Shown here in pieces: positions 51,874-62,200 of a DNA stretch of 64,000 nucleotides. This DNA comes from Bacteroides caecigallinarum (GTDB lineage: Bacteria; Bacteroidota; Bacteroidia; Bacteroidales; Bacteroidaceae). A program made the translations under genes and the position numbers. The stretch is from contig NZ_JACJLE010000010.1 in assembly GCF_016901995.1 (NCBI RefSeq), forward strand, positions 1 to 64,000, in the 5' to 3' direction. Numbering within the stretch: the first letter of the stretch is position 1; each line of letters starts with the position of its first letter. The notes under the pieces were generated by a model that was not told the origin of the DNA, ran no database searches, and worked only from the letters and a program-made list of their open reading frames with translations.

Positions 51874-54306
51874 TTATATATTCGCTATACTCATGATGTC
51901 GGCAAATACACCCGCTGCCGTAACACTTGCTCCGGCACCATATCCCTGAATGAGCATAGGATATTCATTATATCGTTCAGTAGTAATAAGTATTATATTA
52001 TTTGTTCCCTCAAGGTTATAGAAAGGATGATTAGCACCAACCTCCTGAAGAGAAACACTACCCTTTCCGTTTTCAAGTTTGGCAACAAATCTCCATCTCT
52101 TGTTGTTAGCCTCAAGTTCTTTTCGTTTAGCCTCAAAATCGGCATCAAGCTTACTGATGTTCTTCCAGAAATCATCAATAGTACCTTCAAAGAATTCATC
52201 AGGTATGAAAAGGTTCTTCTCCACATCTTCCTGATTGAGTCTGTATCCCGCTTCGCGGGCAAGAATGACAAGTTTTCTGATAACATCCTTTCCGCTAAGG
52301 TCTATTCTTGGGTCCGGTTCAGAGTATCCGCCTTCCTTGGCCAGACGTATAGTCTCGCTCAAAGGAACATCACTGCTCAGCTTATTGAAAATAAAATTCA
52401 ATGTACCACTCACAACTGCCTCAATTCTCAAAATCTTGTCACCACTGTTGATCAGGTCATTGATGGTATTGATTACCGGAAGACCGGCACCTACATTCGT
52501 TTCAAACAGGAATTTAACTCCACGCTGACGTGCTATCTGTTTCAGTTCTTCATATATTTCATATTCCGAAGATGCCGCAATCTTATTAGCAGCTACAACC
52601 GAAATATTATGACTCAGGAAATCCTTATAAAGACCGGCTATCACTGGACTTGCAGTACAATCGACAAACACAGAATTGAATATATTCATGCCGATAATCT
52701 CATCATGAAGAACCTGTGGAGACGAAGGGATACCTTTTTCTTCAAGTTCCTTACGGTAATTCTCCAGATCAATTCCTCGACGTGTGAAATATGCCTGATG
52801 TCCGTTTGCTATACCTACTACTCTCAAACGCAAACCACGTTCCTTCATCAGTTTTTCCTGCTGACTGTGAATCTGCTCAATCAGGCTGTTTCCTACCGTA
52901 CCAATACCGCATATGAAAAGATTCAGTACCTGGTACTCAGACAAGAAAAAAGAATCATGGATTACGTTAAGCGTCTTACGCAATGACTCAGCCTCTACAA
53001 CAAAAGATATATTGGTTTCCGAAGCACCCTGAGCACAAGCTATCACGTTGATACCGTTACGTCCAAGAGTACCGAACAGCTTACCGGCAATACCCGGAGT
53101 ATGTTTCATGTTCTCACCGACAATAGCAACTGTCGCCAGATTGCCTTCTGCCATCATAGGCGAAATCTCACCCATTTCTATTTCTTTTGCAAACTCGGCA
53201 TTAAGTACTTCGCAAGCCAATGCAGCATCCTCATTTCGTACACCAATTGAAGTAGAGTTTTCAGACGATGCCTGTGACACAAGGAACACACTGATACCGT
53301 TTTCGGCCAAAGTCTTGAATATACGGTGGTTAACACCAATCACACCCACCATACCAAGACCTGTCATTGTGATAAGACAAGTATCATTGATTGACGAAAT
53401 ACCCTTGATAGGTTTGGATGAATGGTCAGAGTCCTGTTTGATGATAGTTCCCGGGGCTTCAGGATTGAAAGTATTCTTGATAAGAACCGGAATGTTTTTA
53501 TGGCATACAGGATATATTGTAGGAGGATAAACCACCTTAGCACCGAAGTTACAAAGCTCCATTGCCTCAACATAACTCAGTTCATTTATAGGATATGCCG
53601 TACTGATTACACGTGGGTCGGCAGTCATGAATCCGTCAACATCTGTCCATATTTCCAGAATATCGGCATCAAGCGCAGCAGCGATAATGGCAGCTGTATA
53701 ATCCGAACCACCGCGTCCCAGGTTAGTAACTTCACCAGTATTCTTATCTGTAGAAATAAATCCCGGAACAAGTGAGACTTTCGGAAGTTCTACAAAAGCT
53801 TCCCTTACCAAAGTATTTGTAAGTTCTGAATCAAGAATATGTTTGTTATGCTTTTTCTCTGTCTTGATAAATGTACGTGAATCGAACCATACGGCACCCT
53901 CTATCAGAGTGGCAACTATTATGGATGACAAACGCTCACCATAGCTGACTATTGTGGCCGAAGTTTTTGGCGACAAGTCGCGAATAAGGAAAATACCCTG
54001 GAATATATCTTTCAGTTCGCTCAACAGTTCATTCACTCTGTCAAGAAGAACTTCTCTGTCTTTTCCTGCAGGAATAACAGTATAAACCATTTCAATATGA
54101 CGGTTCACTATTTCCTTCATTTCCTTTTCATATGCCGAATCGCCCTCCGATGCCATTTTTGAAGTCTTTATCAGCTTGTCGGTTATACCTCCTAATGCTG
54201 ATACTACAACTATTACTTTATCATCTATAGCTTCGACAATCTTTTTTACACTTACCATGCTATTGACAGAACCTACAGATGTTCCGCCGAATTTCAATAC
54301 TTTCAT
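51874..54306 (-). CDS. thrA: Bifunctional aspartokinase / homoserine dehydrogenase
   Basis: An 810-residue fusion carrying the first and third steps of the threonine/methionine branch. The aspartokinase domain at 1-290 begins KVLKFGGTSVGSVNSM, with GRGGSDYTAA and WTDVDGFMTADPR. The ACT regulatory pair lies at about 310-460 (LITMTGLGMVGVIGVNHRIFKTLAENGISV and VAIVGENMKHTPGIAGKLFGTLGRNGINV). The homoserine dehydrogenase domain from about 465 has the NAD(P) loop FICGIGTVGNSLIEQI, the catalytic segment KEGGYSEPDPRIDLSGKDVIRKLVILAREAGY, and a C-terminal GAGASVTAAGVFADI. Feedback control by threonine is expected for this fusion type. Transcription appears to be controlled by the leader upstream. 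Confidence 0.96.
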   Translation of the reverse strand: MKVLKFGGTSVGSVNSMVSVKKIVEAIDDKVIVVVSALGGITDKLIKTSKMASEGDSAYEKEMKEIVNRHIEMVYTVIPAGKDREVLLDRVNELLSELKDIFQGIFLIRDLSPKTSATIVSYGERLSSIIVATLIEGAVWFDSRTFIKTEKKHNKHILDSELTNTLVREAFVELPKVSLVPGFISTDKNTGEVTNLGRGGSDYTAAIIAAALDADILEIWTDVDGFMTADPRVISTAYPINELSYVEAMELCNFGAKVVYPPTIYPVCHKNIPVLIKNTFNPEAPGTIIKQDSDHSSKPIKGISSINDTCLITMTGLGMVGVIGVNHRIFKTLAENGISVFLVSQASSENSTSIGVRNEDAALACEVLNAEFAKEIEMGEISPMMAEGNLATVAIVGENMKHTPGIAGKLFGTLGRNGINVIACAQGASETNISFVVEAESLRKTLNVIHDSFFLSEYQVLNLFICGIGTVGNSLIEQIHSQQEKLMKERGLRLRVVGIANGHQAYFTRRGIDLENYRKELEEKGIPSSPQVLHDEIIGMNIFNSVFVDCTASPVIAGLYKDFLSHNISVVAANKIAASSEYEIYEELKQIARQRGVKFLFETNVGAGLPVINTINDLINSGDKILRIEAVVSGTLNFIFNKLSSDVPLSETIRLAKEGGYSEPDPRIDLSGKDVIRKLVILAREAGYRLNQEDVEKNLFIPDEFFEGTIDDFWKNISKLDADFEAKRKELEANNKRWRFVAKLENGKGSVSLQEVGANHPFYNLEGTNNIILITTERYNEYPMLIQGYGAGASVTAAGVFADIMSIANI

Positions 54307-54379
54307 ACCTTTGAGATTATTGAATACGTTTCATTGTACGCCAAAGCAGTACAAAAAATAAAATGATTAAAACTTGAAT

Positions 54380-54410
54380 AAAAAAGAAGAAAATGCTTAC
54401 GTCCGTAAGC
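54380..54410 (-). terminator. Attenuator hairpin in the threonine leader
   Basis: GCTTAC / GTAAGC (54395-54410, 4-nt loop) followed on the minus strand by ATTTTCTTCTTTTTT. It lies 75 nt upstream of thrA and 33 nt after the leader-peptide stop. An upstream TACGT (54418-54422) could pair with ACGTA in the 3' arm and so disrupt it. Confidence 0.6.
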
Positions 54411-54442
54411 GTGTATCACGTAGAAACACATTATATATATAC

Positions 54443-54532
54443 TCAACCCCGAGGGGTCATCCCAGTACCACATGATGTGACGATCATACGCCCCATTCCA
54501 TAAGTTGTGATATTGTTATAATGTGCAGTCAT
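54443..54532 (-). CDS. Putative threonine operon leader peptide
   Basis: A 29-codon frame, ATG at 54532 to TGA at 54443, between the promoter and the attenuator hairpin. It encodes six threonines and two isoleucines, including ITT at residues 8-10, and ends MIVTSCGTGMTPRG. The final codons cover a CCCC/GGGG hairpin (54446-54457). Ribosome stalling at threonine codons would be expected to alter folding of the downstream terminator. It is less repetitive than E. coli thrL, so this is a prediction. Confidence 0.5.
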   Translation of the reverse strand: MTAHYNNITTYGMGRMIVTSCGTGMTPRG

Positions 54533-54568
54533 TTAGATTGAAATGTTTGTTAAAAGTTTTATCGTTGG

Positions 54569-54598
54569 CAAATATAAGAACATTTTTCTACAATCAAA
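54569..54598 (-). promoter_or_regulatory. Promoter of the threonine operon
   Basis: On the minus strand, TTTG (54595-54598), 18 nt, then TATATTTG (54569-54576), both full consensus matches. Initiation a few bases downstream would give a leader of about 255 nt ahead of thrA. Confidence 0.7.
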
Positions 54599-54737
54599 CA
54601 CAAAAAAGGATTTTTTTGCAGTCAAACTTGTTTTTTTTGTGACAAAACAGACACCGTACAATCGTTTATAAACAAATAAAGGAAGATGTATCAATCTATT
54701 TGTACACCTTCCTTTATCATATTACTTAGTATTTTTA

Positions 54738-56387
54738 TTATTCAGCAGAACCAAAAAGGATATCCTCTCCCTGTATAAATCTAATATCACGAGGAATTCC
54801 TGCGCCGTTAATTTTATCAAGATCAGCCTGAAGAGCCGGAGTTATACCGCCGCTTTCTGTTCTAAACTTAGTTGCAAACTCAATATCACCGTCTCCCTGA
54901 GTTTTCAGGATAAGAGCAGCCCAAGAGTTCATGGCATCCTTGGCCTTTGCAAAATCTATCACATATTGTCCTTTTGCGTCACATGAAAAGGCACCGGCTT
55001 TTTCCATATAGTTGAAACACATCATGTTTGCCTTACCATGTGATGAAGCAGCGCCAAATCTTACAGAACGTAAGATACCGGCAATATATGTAGCAATAGC
55101 ATCTTCTGTTGTAATATTGGTAATTTCTCCCATTTCAACAAGTTTGGCCACCATGAACAGACCTAGAATATCAGCCTTGGCTTCTTCCCACGATGTTTTT
55201 TCTGTACCCATCACGGCATCCACACTACCCTTTCCGTTAATTGTCTGCTTTACTCCCAGTCCGTGTGCCACTTCATGGAAAGTCACATTCCAGAAGAAAG
55301 CATCGAAATTAAGATATTTCTGCTGTTCCGGAGTAAGTATAAGTTCACCGATTGGCATAAGAATCTTGTCAAACTTCGCTTTCATAGCATTTCTCAGCTG
55401 AAGACGACGGGTTCCTTTCAGAGCGTGTACCCTGTCATCGTTAGGAAGATTGATTGCGATAGTCTTGCTTCCGGCATTACAGTCGCCGGCATAATAAACC
55501 GCATCATATACATTAAGGTCAGACGAAGTTCCTGGCACGAAAGTCTTGTATTCAGGAGCGCAAGGCAACTCTTTCTGAAGTGCCGGAAGCATAGAAACGA
55601 ATTTTGCAAGATCCTTGCTCCTTGCCTCGTCTTTCAGAAGTATAAACGATTCGTATGAAGTTTTTGTTTCACGGAACTTGTCATCATAGCTTTCTATAGG
55701 TCCTGTAACAAAATCAATCTTGCTTTCCTTCATATCCATCCATGCAAGGTCACTTTCAAGATAATCATCAGTCTTGAAAGCTTCAATACGTTTTTCCAGA
55801 TAAGCCTTCAGTCCCGGATCTTCTGCTAGGGTTACAGCCTTTTCCAACAGAGCACAAATCTGTCCTATCTCTTCGGCATACTCATCATGATACCATACGC
55901 TCTTTAGCGAACCGTCTTCATTCCTTCTTATCACTGTGTACCATGAGTCTTTGTTTTCATCTTCGAAAGCATCAAATTCCTCAGCTGTTATATCATGAGG
56001 ATAGTAATTGCATACATCAAGCTTTTCGCCATATCCGGCAATGAAAGGTTTGTTATTATCCAAACGATCCCATGCACCATAATGAATCATGGCAAATTCT
56101 TTGGTATAGCTGTCAGCTATAGTATCAAGCTGTGCTTTGTCACCGAATGTCTGTTTCCAGAAAAGGTCGTCAGTAATTTTTCCAACCTTGAAGAATATCT
56201 TCACCAGCTCTTTTTCATTTTCGCTAAGTCCGTTAACCAGATCCGATTTCAACTCTACAGGTGCATACTCCTCCACTTTTGCTTTCATAGGAGACTCCTG
56301 TTGTTTCTGATTGCTGCACGACAATGTAGAAGCTACCACTGCAATTCCTAACATTGATGCCGATAAATTTAGAAGTTTCTTTTTCAT
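54738..56387 (-). CDS. M49-like zinc metallopeptidase, lipoprotein
   Basis: A 549-residue lipoprotein (Cys24 in ASTLSC) related to the dipeptidyl-peptidase III group. The zinc site reads HEVAHGLG near residue 369, a compact HExxH rather than the HExxGH of classical DPP III. A downstream EEAKAD (WEEAKADILGLFMV) supplies the third ligand. The N-terminal half (YAPVELKSDLVNGLSENEKELVKIFFKVGKITDDLFWKQTF) is helical. It probably trims peptides at the surface or in the periplasm; specificity is not predictable. It lies 86 nt downstream of the metallo-beta-lactamase-fold gene with a poor promoter match, so it may be read from it. Confidence 0.82.
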   Translation of the reverse strand: MKKKLLNLSASMLGIAVVASTLSCSNQKQQESPMKAKVEEYAPVELKSDLVNGLSENEKELVKIFFKVGKITDDLFWKQTFGDKAQLDTIADSYTKEFAMIHYGAWDRLDNNKPFIAGYGEKLDVCNYYPHDITAEEFDAFEDENKDSWYTVIRRNEDGSLKSVWYHDEYAEEIGQICALLEKAVTLAEDPGLKAYLEKRIEAFKTDDYLESDLAWMDMKESKIDFVTGPIESYDDKFRETKTSYESFILLKDEARSKDLAKFVSMLPALQKELPCAPEYKTFVPGTSSDLNVYDAVYYAGDCNAGSKTIAINLPNDDRVHALKGTRRLQLRNAMKAKFDKILMPIGELILTPEQQKYLNFDAFFWNVTFHEVAHGLGVKQTINGKGSVDAVMGTEKTSWEEAKADILGLFMVAKLVEMGEITNITTEDAIATYIAGILRSVRFGAASSHGKANMMCFNYMEKAGAFSCDAKGQYVIDFAKAKDAMNSWAALILKTQGDGDIEFATKFRTESGGITPALQADLDKINGAGIPRDIRFIQGEDILFGSAE

Positions 56388-56473
56388 AATTTATATAATG
56401 AATTGTTTATTCCTTTGGCCAGCGAAGATAGTAAAAAGATTTTGATTAGAAATAAATCACTTAAATCCAAGAA

Positions 56474-57286
56474 CTATAATTCCACCTCTTTTATACAACC
56501 TGTGTGATTATAAAACACTTTATTTCCCCACAAAGAATAAAACAAAGCATACTTATCAACTCCCGAACAATGACATACACCCAGTTCGTCCGGCAATGAG
56601 TTTTTCAATCCATTTACTATTACATCATCCTTATCTGACGAAGCATTATGTATATGGAAACCACCTATAATCATTTTTAAATGGTTTTCATTAAAAAACG
56701 AAGACACACTGCGTAAAATATTGGTTATCCCACGATGTGAACATGCACTAAGCAATATCATACTTTCTTCTCCTTTCAAAACTAAAGCCAACTCATCATC
56801 GAAGCGGTCAGGTATCAACTCTCCGTCACGCTTTACAATAAACTGTTCAAAATGGGTATCATCTTCATTGATTACAGGCAAATCAGGAAATATCCATATT
56901 CCTGGAAATATCTCCGTAGTTTTATCCACAAATATAAAACGCGACATATCCATACGTACAGCATTTCTGATACCATTTTCGCGATTTCCCTTAAACTTAG
57001 GATTCAGAGCCTCACGTTTACAGAGTACTTTCGCTTTCTTGTTTATTTCAAGAAACGCTTCAAGCCCTCCAGAATGGTCACTATGTCCGTGCGACAATAC
57101 AAGATAATCCACGCGCTGCAAATCGCAATGCAACAAACGTGCATTACGTATAAATAGATCGGATGCACCTGTATCAAAAAGTACTACGTTACCTCCCGCC
57201 TCAACATATAATGACAAGCCATGTTCAGCCTGCAGCTTACGACCATAAACACAGTTTTCTACCAATGTTGTTATTCTACATTTCAT
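56474..57286 (-). CDS. Metallo-beta-lactamase-fold hydrolase (COG1237-like)
   Basis: A 270-residue cytoplasmic MBL-fold protein. The metal motif is LSHGHSDHSGGLEAFL (about 63-78), with additional ligands in LLSACSHRGITNIL, IIGGFHIHNA and the C-terminal HCSGVDKYALFYSLWGNKVFYNHTG. This pattern resembles the family that includes the methanopterin-pathway beta-RFAP-synthase-like proteins, so pterin or nucleotide substrates are possible, but none is demonstrated. No signal peptide is seen. Confidence 0.85.
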   Translation of the reverse strand: MKCRITTLVENCVYGRKLQAEHGLSLYVEAGGNVVLFDTGASDLFIRNARLLHCDLQRVDYLVLSHGHSDHSGGLEAFLEINKKAKVLCKREALNPKFKGNRENGIRNAVRMDMSRFIFVDKTTEIFPGIWIFPDLPVINEDDTHFEQFIVKRDGELIPDRFDDELALVLKGEESMILLSACSHRGITNILRSVSSFFNENHLKMIIGGFHIHNASSDKDDVIVNGLKNSLPDELGVCHCSGVDKYALFYSLWGNKVFYNHTGCIKEVEL

Positions 57287-57399
57287 ATTTTATATACAGA
57301 GAATTAAAACTATCAAATGCAATTATAGTAAAAAAATTCTACAATAACATTATAAATATCGGTATTATAAAAGTGTAATACAAATAAAAACATTTCAAA

Positions 57400-57443
57400 A
57401 ACAATATAAATGCCCGACCTGCTTCTTTCCAACAGGCCGGGCA
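57400..57443 (-). terminator. Terminator of the SusC/SusD operon
   Basis: TGCCCGACCTG (57411-57421) pairs with CAGGCCGGGCA (57433-57443), 11 bp with one GU. On the minus strand it runs into TTTATATTG. It lies 28 nt past the susD-like stop codon. Confidence 0.8.
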
Positions 57444-57471
57444 CATAATTAAATATCAAATACAAATATTA

Positions 57472-59250
57472 TCAGAAATTACCTTTGTTTGCATTATCCC
57501 ACCAAACATGAGTACCACCTTTATCACCGGAGAATCCTAATTTACTTGTATTTTCATCATTCAAGAGTTTTATTCCTGATTTCTCAAGTTCAGCTGCATT
57601 GGTATTATATTCATTTTCTGCATATATAACACGACGAATACCTTCAGTTGAGTCAATAGCTCCATTACTTTCGTTTACAAAAGCAGGGAACAATCTAGGA
57701 TATCCGGTTCTACGCTGTTCAGCCCAAGCTTCTGTTGATAATGGGAACAGTGCAAAATACTTTTGAGTTATGATTCTTTCAAGTTTTTCTTCCTGAGTTG
57801 CTCCTTCATCCCATTTTACACCCAACTTATTCAATGCTTCCACACTCAATTCAGGCCTAATCGGATCATTATAATCTATCTGGGTTGATGTTCCTGCAAT
57901 ATAGTCTTCTACAGCATTATCAGCATACTGTTTGATTCCCGCATAATTACCACGATACTTAAGCTCGTTTTCCATTGATTTACGGATACCGTCTTCATAT
58001 AACTGCTGTACGCTTTCATTACCTATATTCCAACGAAGTTTCGCTTCAGCAAGCAGGAAGTAAGATTCTGCCTGTTTAAATATAGGAAGAGGTGCTTTAA
58101 ATATACCAACTTCATTCTTGTAATCAACCCATGAAGAGAAAGAAGCCCAGTTATTAGGTTTGTTAGGCAAACCGCTGGCAAATCGTATTCCTAAATACTC
58201 CTTATTTGCTTCAACAGCAACTGCTTCTGACTTATCAACCTGTTTATCATCTTTCCAATATGTAACTACGTTATTTTCATCTTTCTTTTTTGAATAACCT
58301 TCGCGTAAGACATCATCAATATTCTTTGTCATATATAATGGCTGACGTGGATCCTTCATTCCAGTCATTAAAGTTACGAGATTAGCGTTAAATCCGCAGT
58401 CACCCCAGTTAAACATCAGCCACATATTATTATCAAGACCTTTACTAATAAGAATATCCTTACCACCGTTAGCAAGAGTATTCTTTGCTGCATCTGTAGC
58501 TATCTGTTTTACGTCTATTCCTACCTGATTCATTTCATCCACACGTTTTGACAGACGCAGAGCCATACGCAATCTCATGGTGTTAGCTATTTTTAACCAC
58601 ATTTCTGTATCGCCATTACACCATACATCGGCACTCTTCAATTTCGCCTTTTCATTTTCTGTCATCGATTCAATAGCAGTGATAGCTTCTCCCAAATCGG
58701 TCAACATTATTTTATAAAGCTGCTGCTGACTATCGAAATAATACGATGTGGTATATTCATCAGCTTCAAGGATTGAAGTATAAGCCAAAGGACCATATGC
58801 ATCTGTAGTCATCAGTGTTCCATAAGCCTGAACTATACTCATAACAGCAGCAAGACCATTTTCTCCGTCAGCCTTACATGCTGCAATAATACGTCTGGTA
58901 TTATTGAATATATGAAGATAGAAGTTTTCATGCATACCACCGCTATGACCACGGTTTTCACCCAAGTCACCATTAGTGAATCCACCGTTAGGAGTCATGA
59001 AATAACCACTATATAGGTCAATAGTAAGGTTTGTCCAAAACTGGAACATATTCTGCTGTGGAGGATAACAATAAGTCATAGGTTCCAACCACTGAGCCGA
59101 TGCCGGCAAATCATTTGGATCAACCTGAACATTACTGGTATTAATTCTTTCAAAATCATCTATACAAGAGGTAATCATATTCCCTCCCAATATAGGAAGC
59201 GCCATAATCAAAGCGCATTTCAATATTTGTTTACGTTTCATAGTTGACAT
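57472..59250 (-). CDS. SusD/RagB-family nutrient-binding lipoprotein
   Basis: A 592-residue outer-surface lipoprotein of the SusD-like group, with signal and lipobox MITSC. It caps the SusC-type channel and binds an oligosaccharide or peptide. Family features are TPR-like helices, the DAYGPLAYTSI segment, the repeated LLAEAKLRWNIG and the C-terminal WAEQRRTGYPRLFP. It resembles the SusD-like_2 subfamily. It starts 3 nt after the SusC stop. No glycosidase, sulfatase or regulator adjoins the pair, so the substrate is not evident; the pair may serve peptides rather than glycans. Confidence 0.93.
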   Translation of the reverse strand: MSTMKRKQILKCALIMALPILGGNMITSCIDDFERINTSNVQVDPNDLPASAQWLEPMTYCYPPQQNMFQFWTNLTIDLYSGYFMTPNGGFTNGDLGENRGHSGGMHENFYLHIFNNTRRIIAACKADGENGLAAVMSIVQAYGTLMTTDAYGPLAYTSILEADEYTTSYYFDSQQQLYKIMLTDLGEAITAIESMTENEKAKLKSADVWCNGDTEMWLKIANTMRLRMALRLSKRVDEMNQVGIDVKQIATDAAKNTLANGGKDILISKGLDNNMWLMFNWGDCGFNANLVTLMTGMKDPRQPLYMTKNIDDVLREGYSKKKDENNVVTYWKDDKQVDKSEAVAVEANKEYLGIRFASGLPNKPNNWASFSSWVDYKNEVGIFKAPLPIFKQAESYFLLAEAKLRWNIGNESVQQLYEDGIRKSMENELKYRGNYAGIKQYADNAVEDYIAGTSTQIDYNDPIRPELSVEALNKLGVKWDEGATQEEKLERIITQKYFALFPLSTEAWAEQRRTGYPRLFPAFVNESNGAIDSTEGIRRVIYAENEYNTNAAELEKSGIKLLNDENTSKLGFSGDKGGTHVWWDNANKGNF

Positions 59251-59253
59251 ATA

Positions 59254-62200
59254 TTAGAAGTTAAGTTTAAGGTTCAAACCGAAACTGCGTGAAGTAGGCA
59301 AACCAAACATATCCACTCCCTGGATACCATTGCCAGTACCTGCAGAAATATCCGGATCCATAGGCGCATCCTTATAGAAGAAGAACAAGTTACGTCCGAT
59401 AACCGCTGCTGTAAGATTCTTTCCTGCTCCAAACAGATTGCGGAAAGTATATCCGAAGCTTAATTCACGCAGACGTACATTAGTTGCATCATATACATAA
59501 TTCTCATTGGCATAAGGAGTATTGAAGTTTGAGCAACCTGTTGTAGTGTACCATGCTTTTGGATCAAATTCCACTCCGTCAACAACCACCTTTCCTGCAT
59601 CACGTGCATCACCTGTACGTTTGGAAACGCCCCATCCGTCAAGTGTAGCCTCAGTCATTGACAATACCTTACCGCCAAAACGTGCATCAATCAAGAATGA
59701 AAGAGAGAAATCTTTGTAATAGAAAGTATTAGTCCATCCTGCAAATACCTTCGAATTCATATTTCCAGCATATTCAAGTTCGTTAGGGCCGTCACCGCTA
59801 ATAACAGGTTTTCCTTCATTCATTATAGGCTTGCCGTTTTCATCACGCATGATATGACGAACATACAAATCCCCATACTGTCCACCCTCTTTCAGGATAA
59901 TCTTGGCACCACCAAAGTCTGTAAGAGTCAAACCATTAGGAAGTTCATCAACAAGTTCCTTTATGATATTCTCATTATACGAGATATTGAAATCAGTACT
60001 CCAGCTGAAATTGTCATTAAACTGCTGATACCAGCCTGCTGTAAATTCAAATCCCTGGTTCTGAACGTCACCGGCATTTACATAGCGGTTTCTCAATCCT
60101 GACTGATAAGGAGCAGATACAGAGAAGAACTGGTTTTTGGTATTAGTCTTATAGTAAGTAATAGCCATTGTCAAACGGTTCTGGAAGAATGTACCTTCAA
60201 AACCAAATTCCATAGAATGTGTCTTTTCAGGTTTCAAAGTACGGAAAGGAGCATTTTCAGGAGCACCGATAGCACCATTACCGTCTTTTACGAAGTGATA
60301 AAGAAGATTTGTTACGTAAACAGGAACGTCATTACCTACTATAGAGTAGCTTCCGCGTAACTTTAACAGATTAACATTCTTACCCATATCTACAAATCTG
60401 TCCAAAAGCAAGCTGGCACCTACAGAAGGATAGAAGAATGAGCAACTTTCTGTATAAGCAAGTGCAGATGACCAGTCGTTACGTGCAGAAAGATCCAGGA
60501 ACAATCCGTCTCTCCATCCCACCTGAGCTGTAGCAAATACGGCATTCAATCGTTTTTCTGTATTCCAGAAGTCTTCATTACCAAGAACGAAAAGATTCTT
60601 ATAATAGTTGTTTGGAGCAAAAATATTAGGATAATATACATTTCCTCCTTCTTCAGGAGAAATAAATTTTTCACCTTCAGCCAACATATCCACATGCGAT
60701 GTCTTGCTCTTTGTGAAACTTGAACCTGCAGTTACAGACAACATAAAGTCATTGAATGTATGATTATAGTTCAAAAGGACATCACCGTAAAGCTGGTCAC
60801 TAAAGTATCTGTTATCCTTAAAACGTCCCATTGTATATTTATCACCGCTACTTGATGCGTAAAGATTATTAGTCCAATGTTCTTCACCACGTTCGTAACG
60901 CATACGTCCCTGTATATTAAAATCTGGTGTAATATCCCATTTAACGCTACCACCAAATTCATATCTGTTACGATCAACGATAGAAGCCTGACGGTTCAAT
61001 ACCCAATATGGATTACTGAACTGTTCCTGTTTAACGTTTGTCCAGTTTTGCACATTAATACCTCTTTCAGGATCAAACACTTCAAAGTTTTCCTTATATC
61101 CGTCCCAGTCCTCACCTCTTGGGAACAAATAAGCTCCAGTCAAAGGATTGAACAGATAACCTGCAGCAGCCTGGTTCTTGATATACTGATTTACAAATTT
61201 AGCATTGAAATCTACATGAATATTTTTCAGTACATTAAAGCCAACCTTAGAGCTCAAGTTGTGGCTACGATAATCATTCGTAGGAGTTATACCCTGAGAA
61301 TATACATTTCCGTATGAGAAATAAGACTGTATGTTTTCATTACCACCGGCAAGAGATATAGAATTGTTGGTAGTGAAACCTGTACGGTAAAATTTCTTCA
61401 GATAATTTGGAGCAGGAGAATCCAGTTTGTTACCCCAGCTGTAAGTACCGCTGTCGCTCATACCATAATTGTTTTGGAATTCAGGCAAAAGCATCGGAGT
61501 TTCCATAGTAGTATTGCTGGAAACATTTACAGACACCTTACCAGACTGAGCTGACTTGGTTGTAATCATGATAGCACCGTTAGCAGCCACAGCTCCGTAC
61601 AAGGCAGCTGCAGAAGCACCTTTCAGCAAGGTGATTGAAGCAATATCATCAGGATTAATTGTTGACATCACGTCACCACCGTCTCGCTGTCCACCCCAGT
61701 TGCTGTCAACCTGATCAGAAGAAACAGTAGTCATCACCGGAACACCGTCAACAACGATAAGCGGCTGGTTACTACCGCTGATAGATTTACTTCCTCTGAA
61801 CTGGATTTTAGAAGAACCACCGGCACCGGTAGAGTTAGGAGTAATCTGCAAACCCGCACTCTTTCCTTGCAGTGCGTTAATCATATTGACACTCTTCACA
61901 TCATTTACGTCCTTACCTCCTACAGTCTGAGCAGAATATGTCAGTGTTTCAGACTGACGTTTGATACCCATAGCAGTCACCACCACTTCACCCAAACTCT
62001 GGGCATCAGATTCCATCACTACATTAATTATCTTACGATTACCAACTGTTTCTTCAACACTTTTCATACTTACATATGAAAACACAAGAATGTCATCAGG
62101 AGAAGCTTCAATAGAATAATTACCGGAGAAATCGGTAACAGTACCAGTCGTTGTACCCTTTATAAGTACATTTACACCAATTAATGGTTCATTCATTTCC

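Noticed and set aside
49269-52986. Long plus-strand frames (226, 282 and 372 codons) opposite thrC, the mutase-like gene and thrA
   Set aside because: They lie wholly opposite clear enzyme genes, have cysteine-, phenylalanine- and isoleucine-rich shadow composition, and show no family motif.
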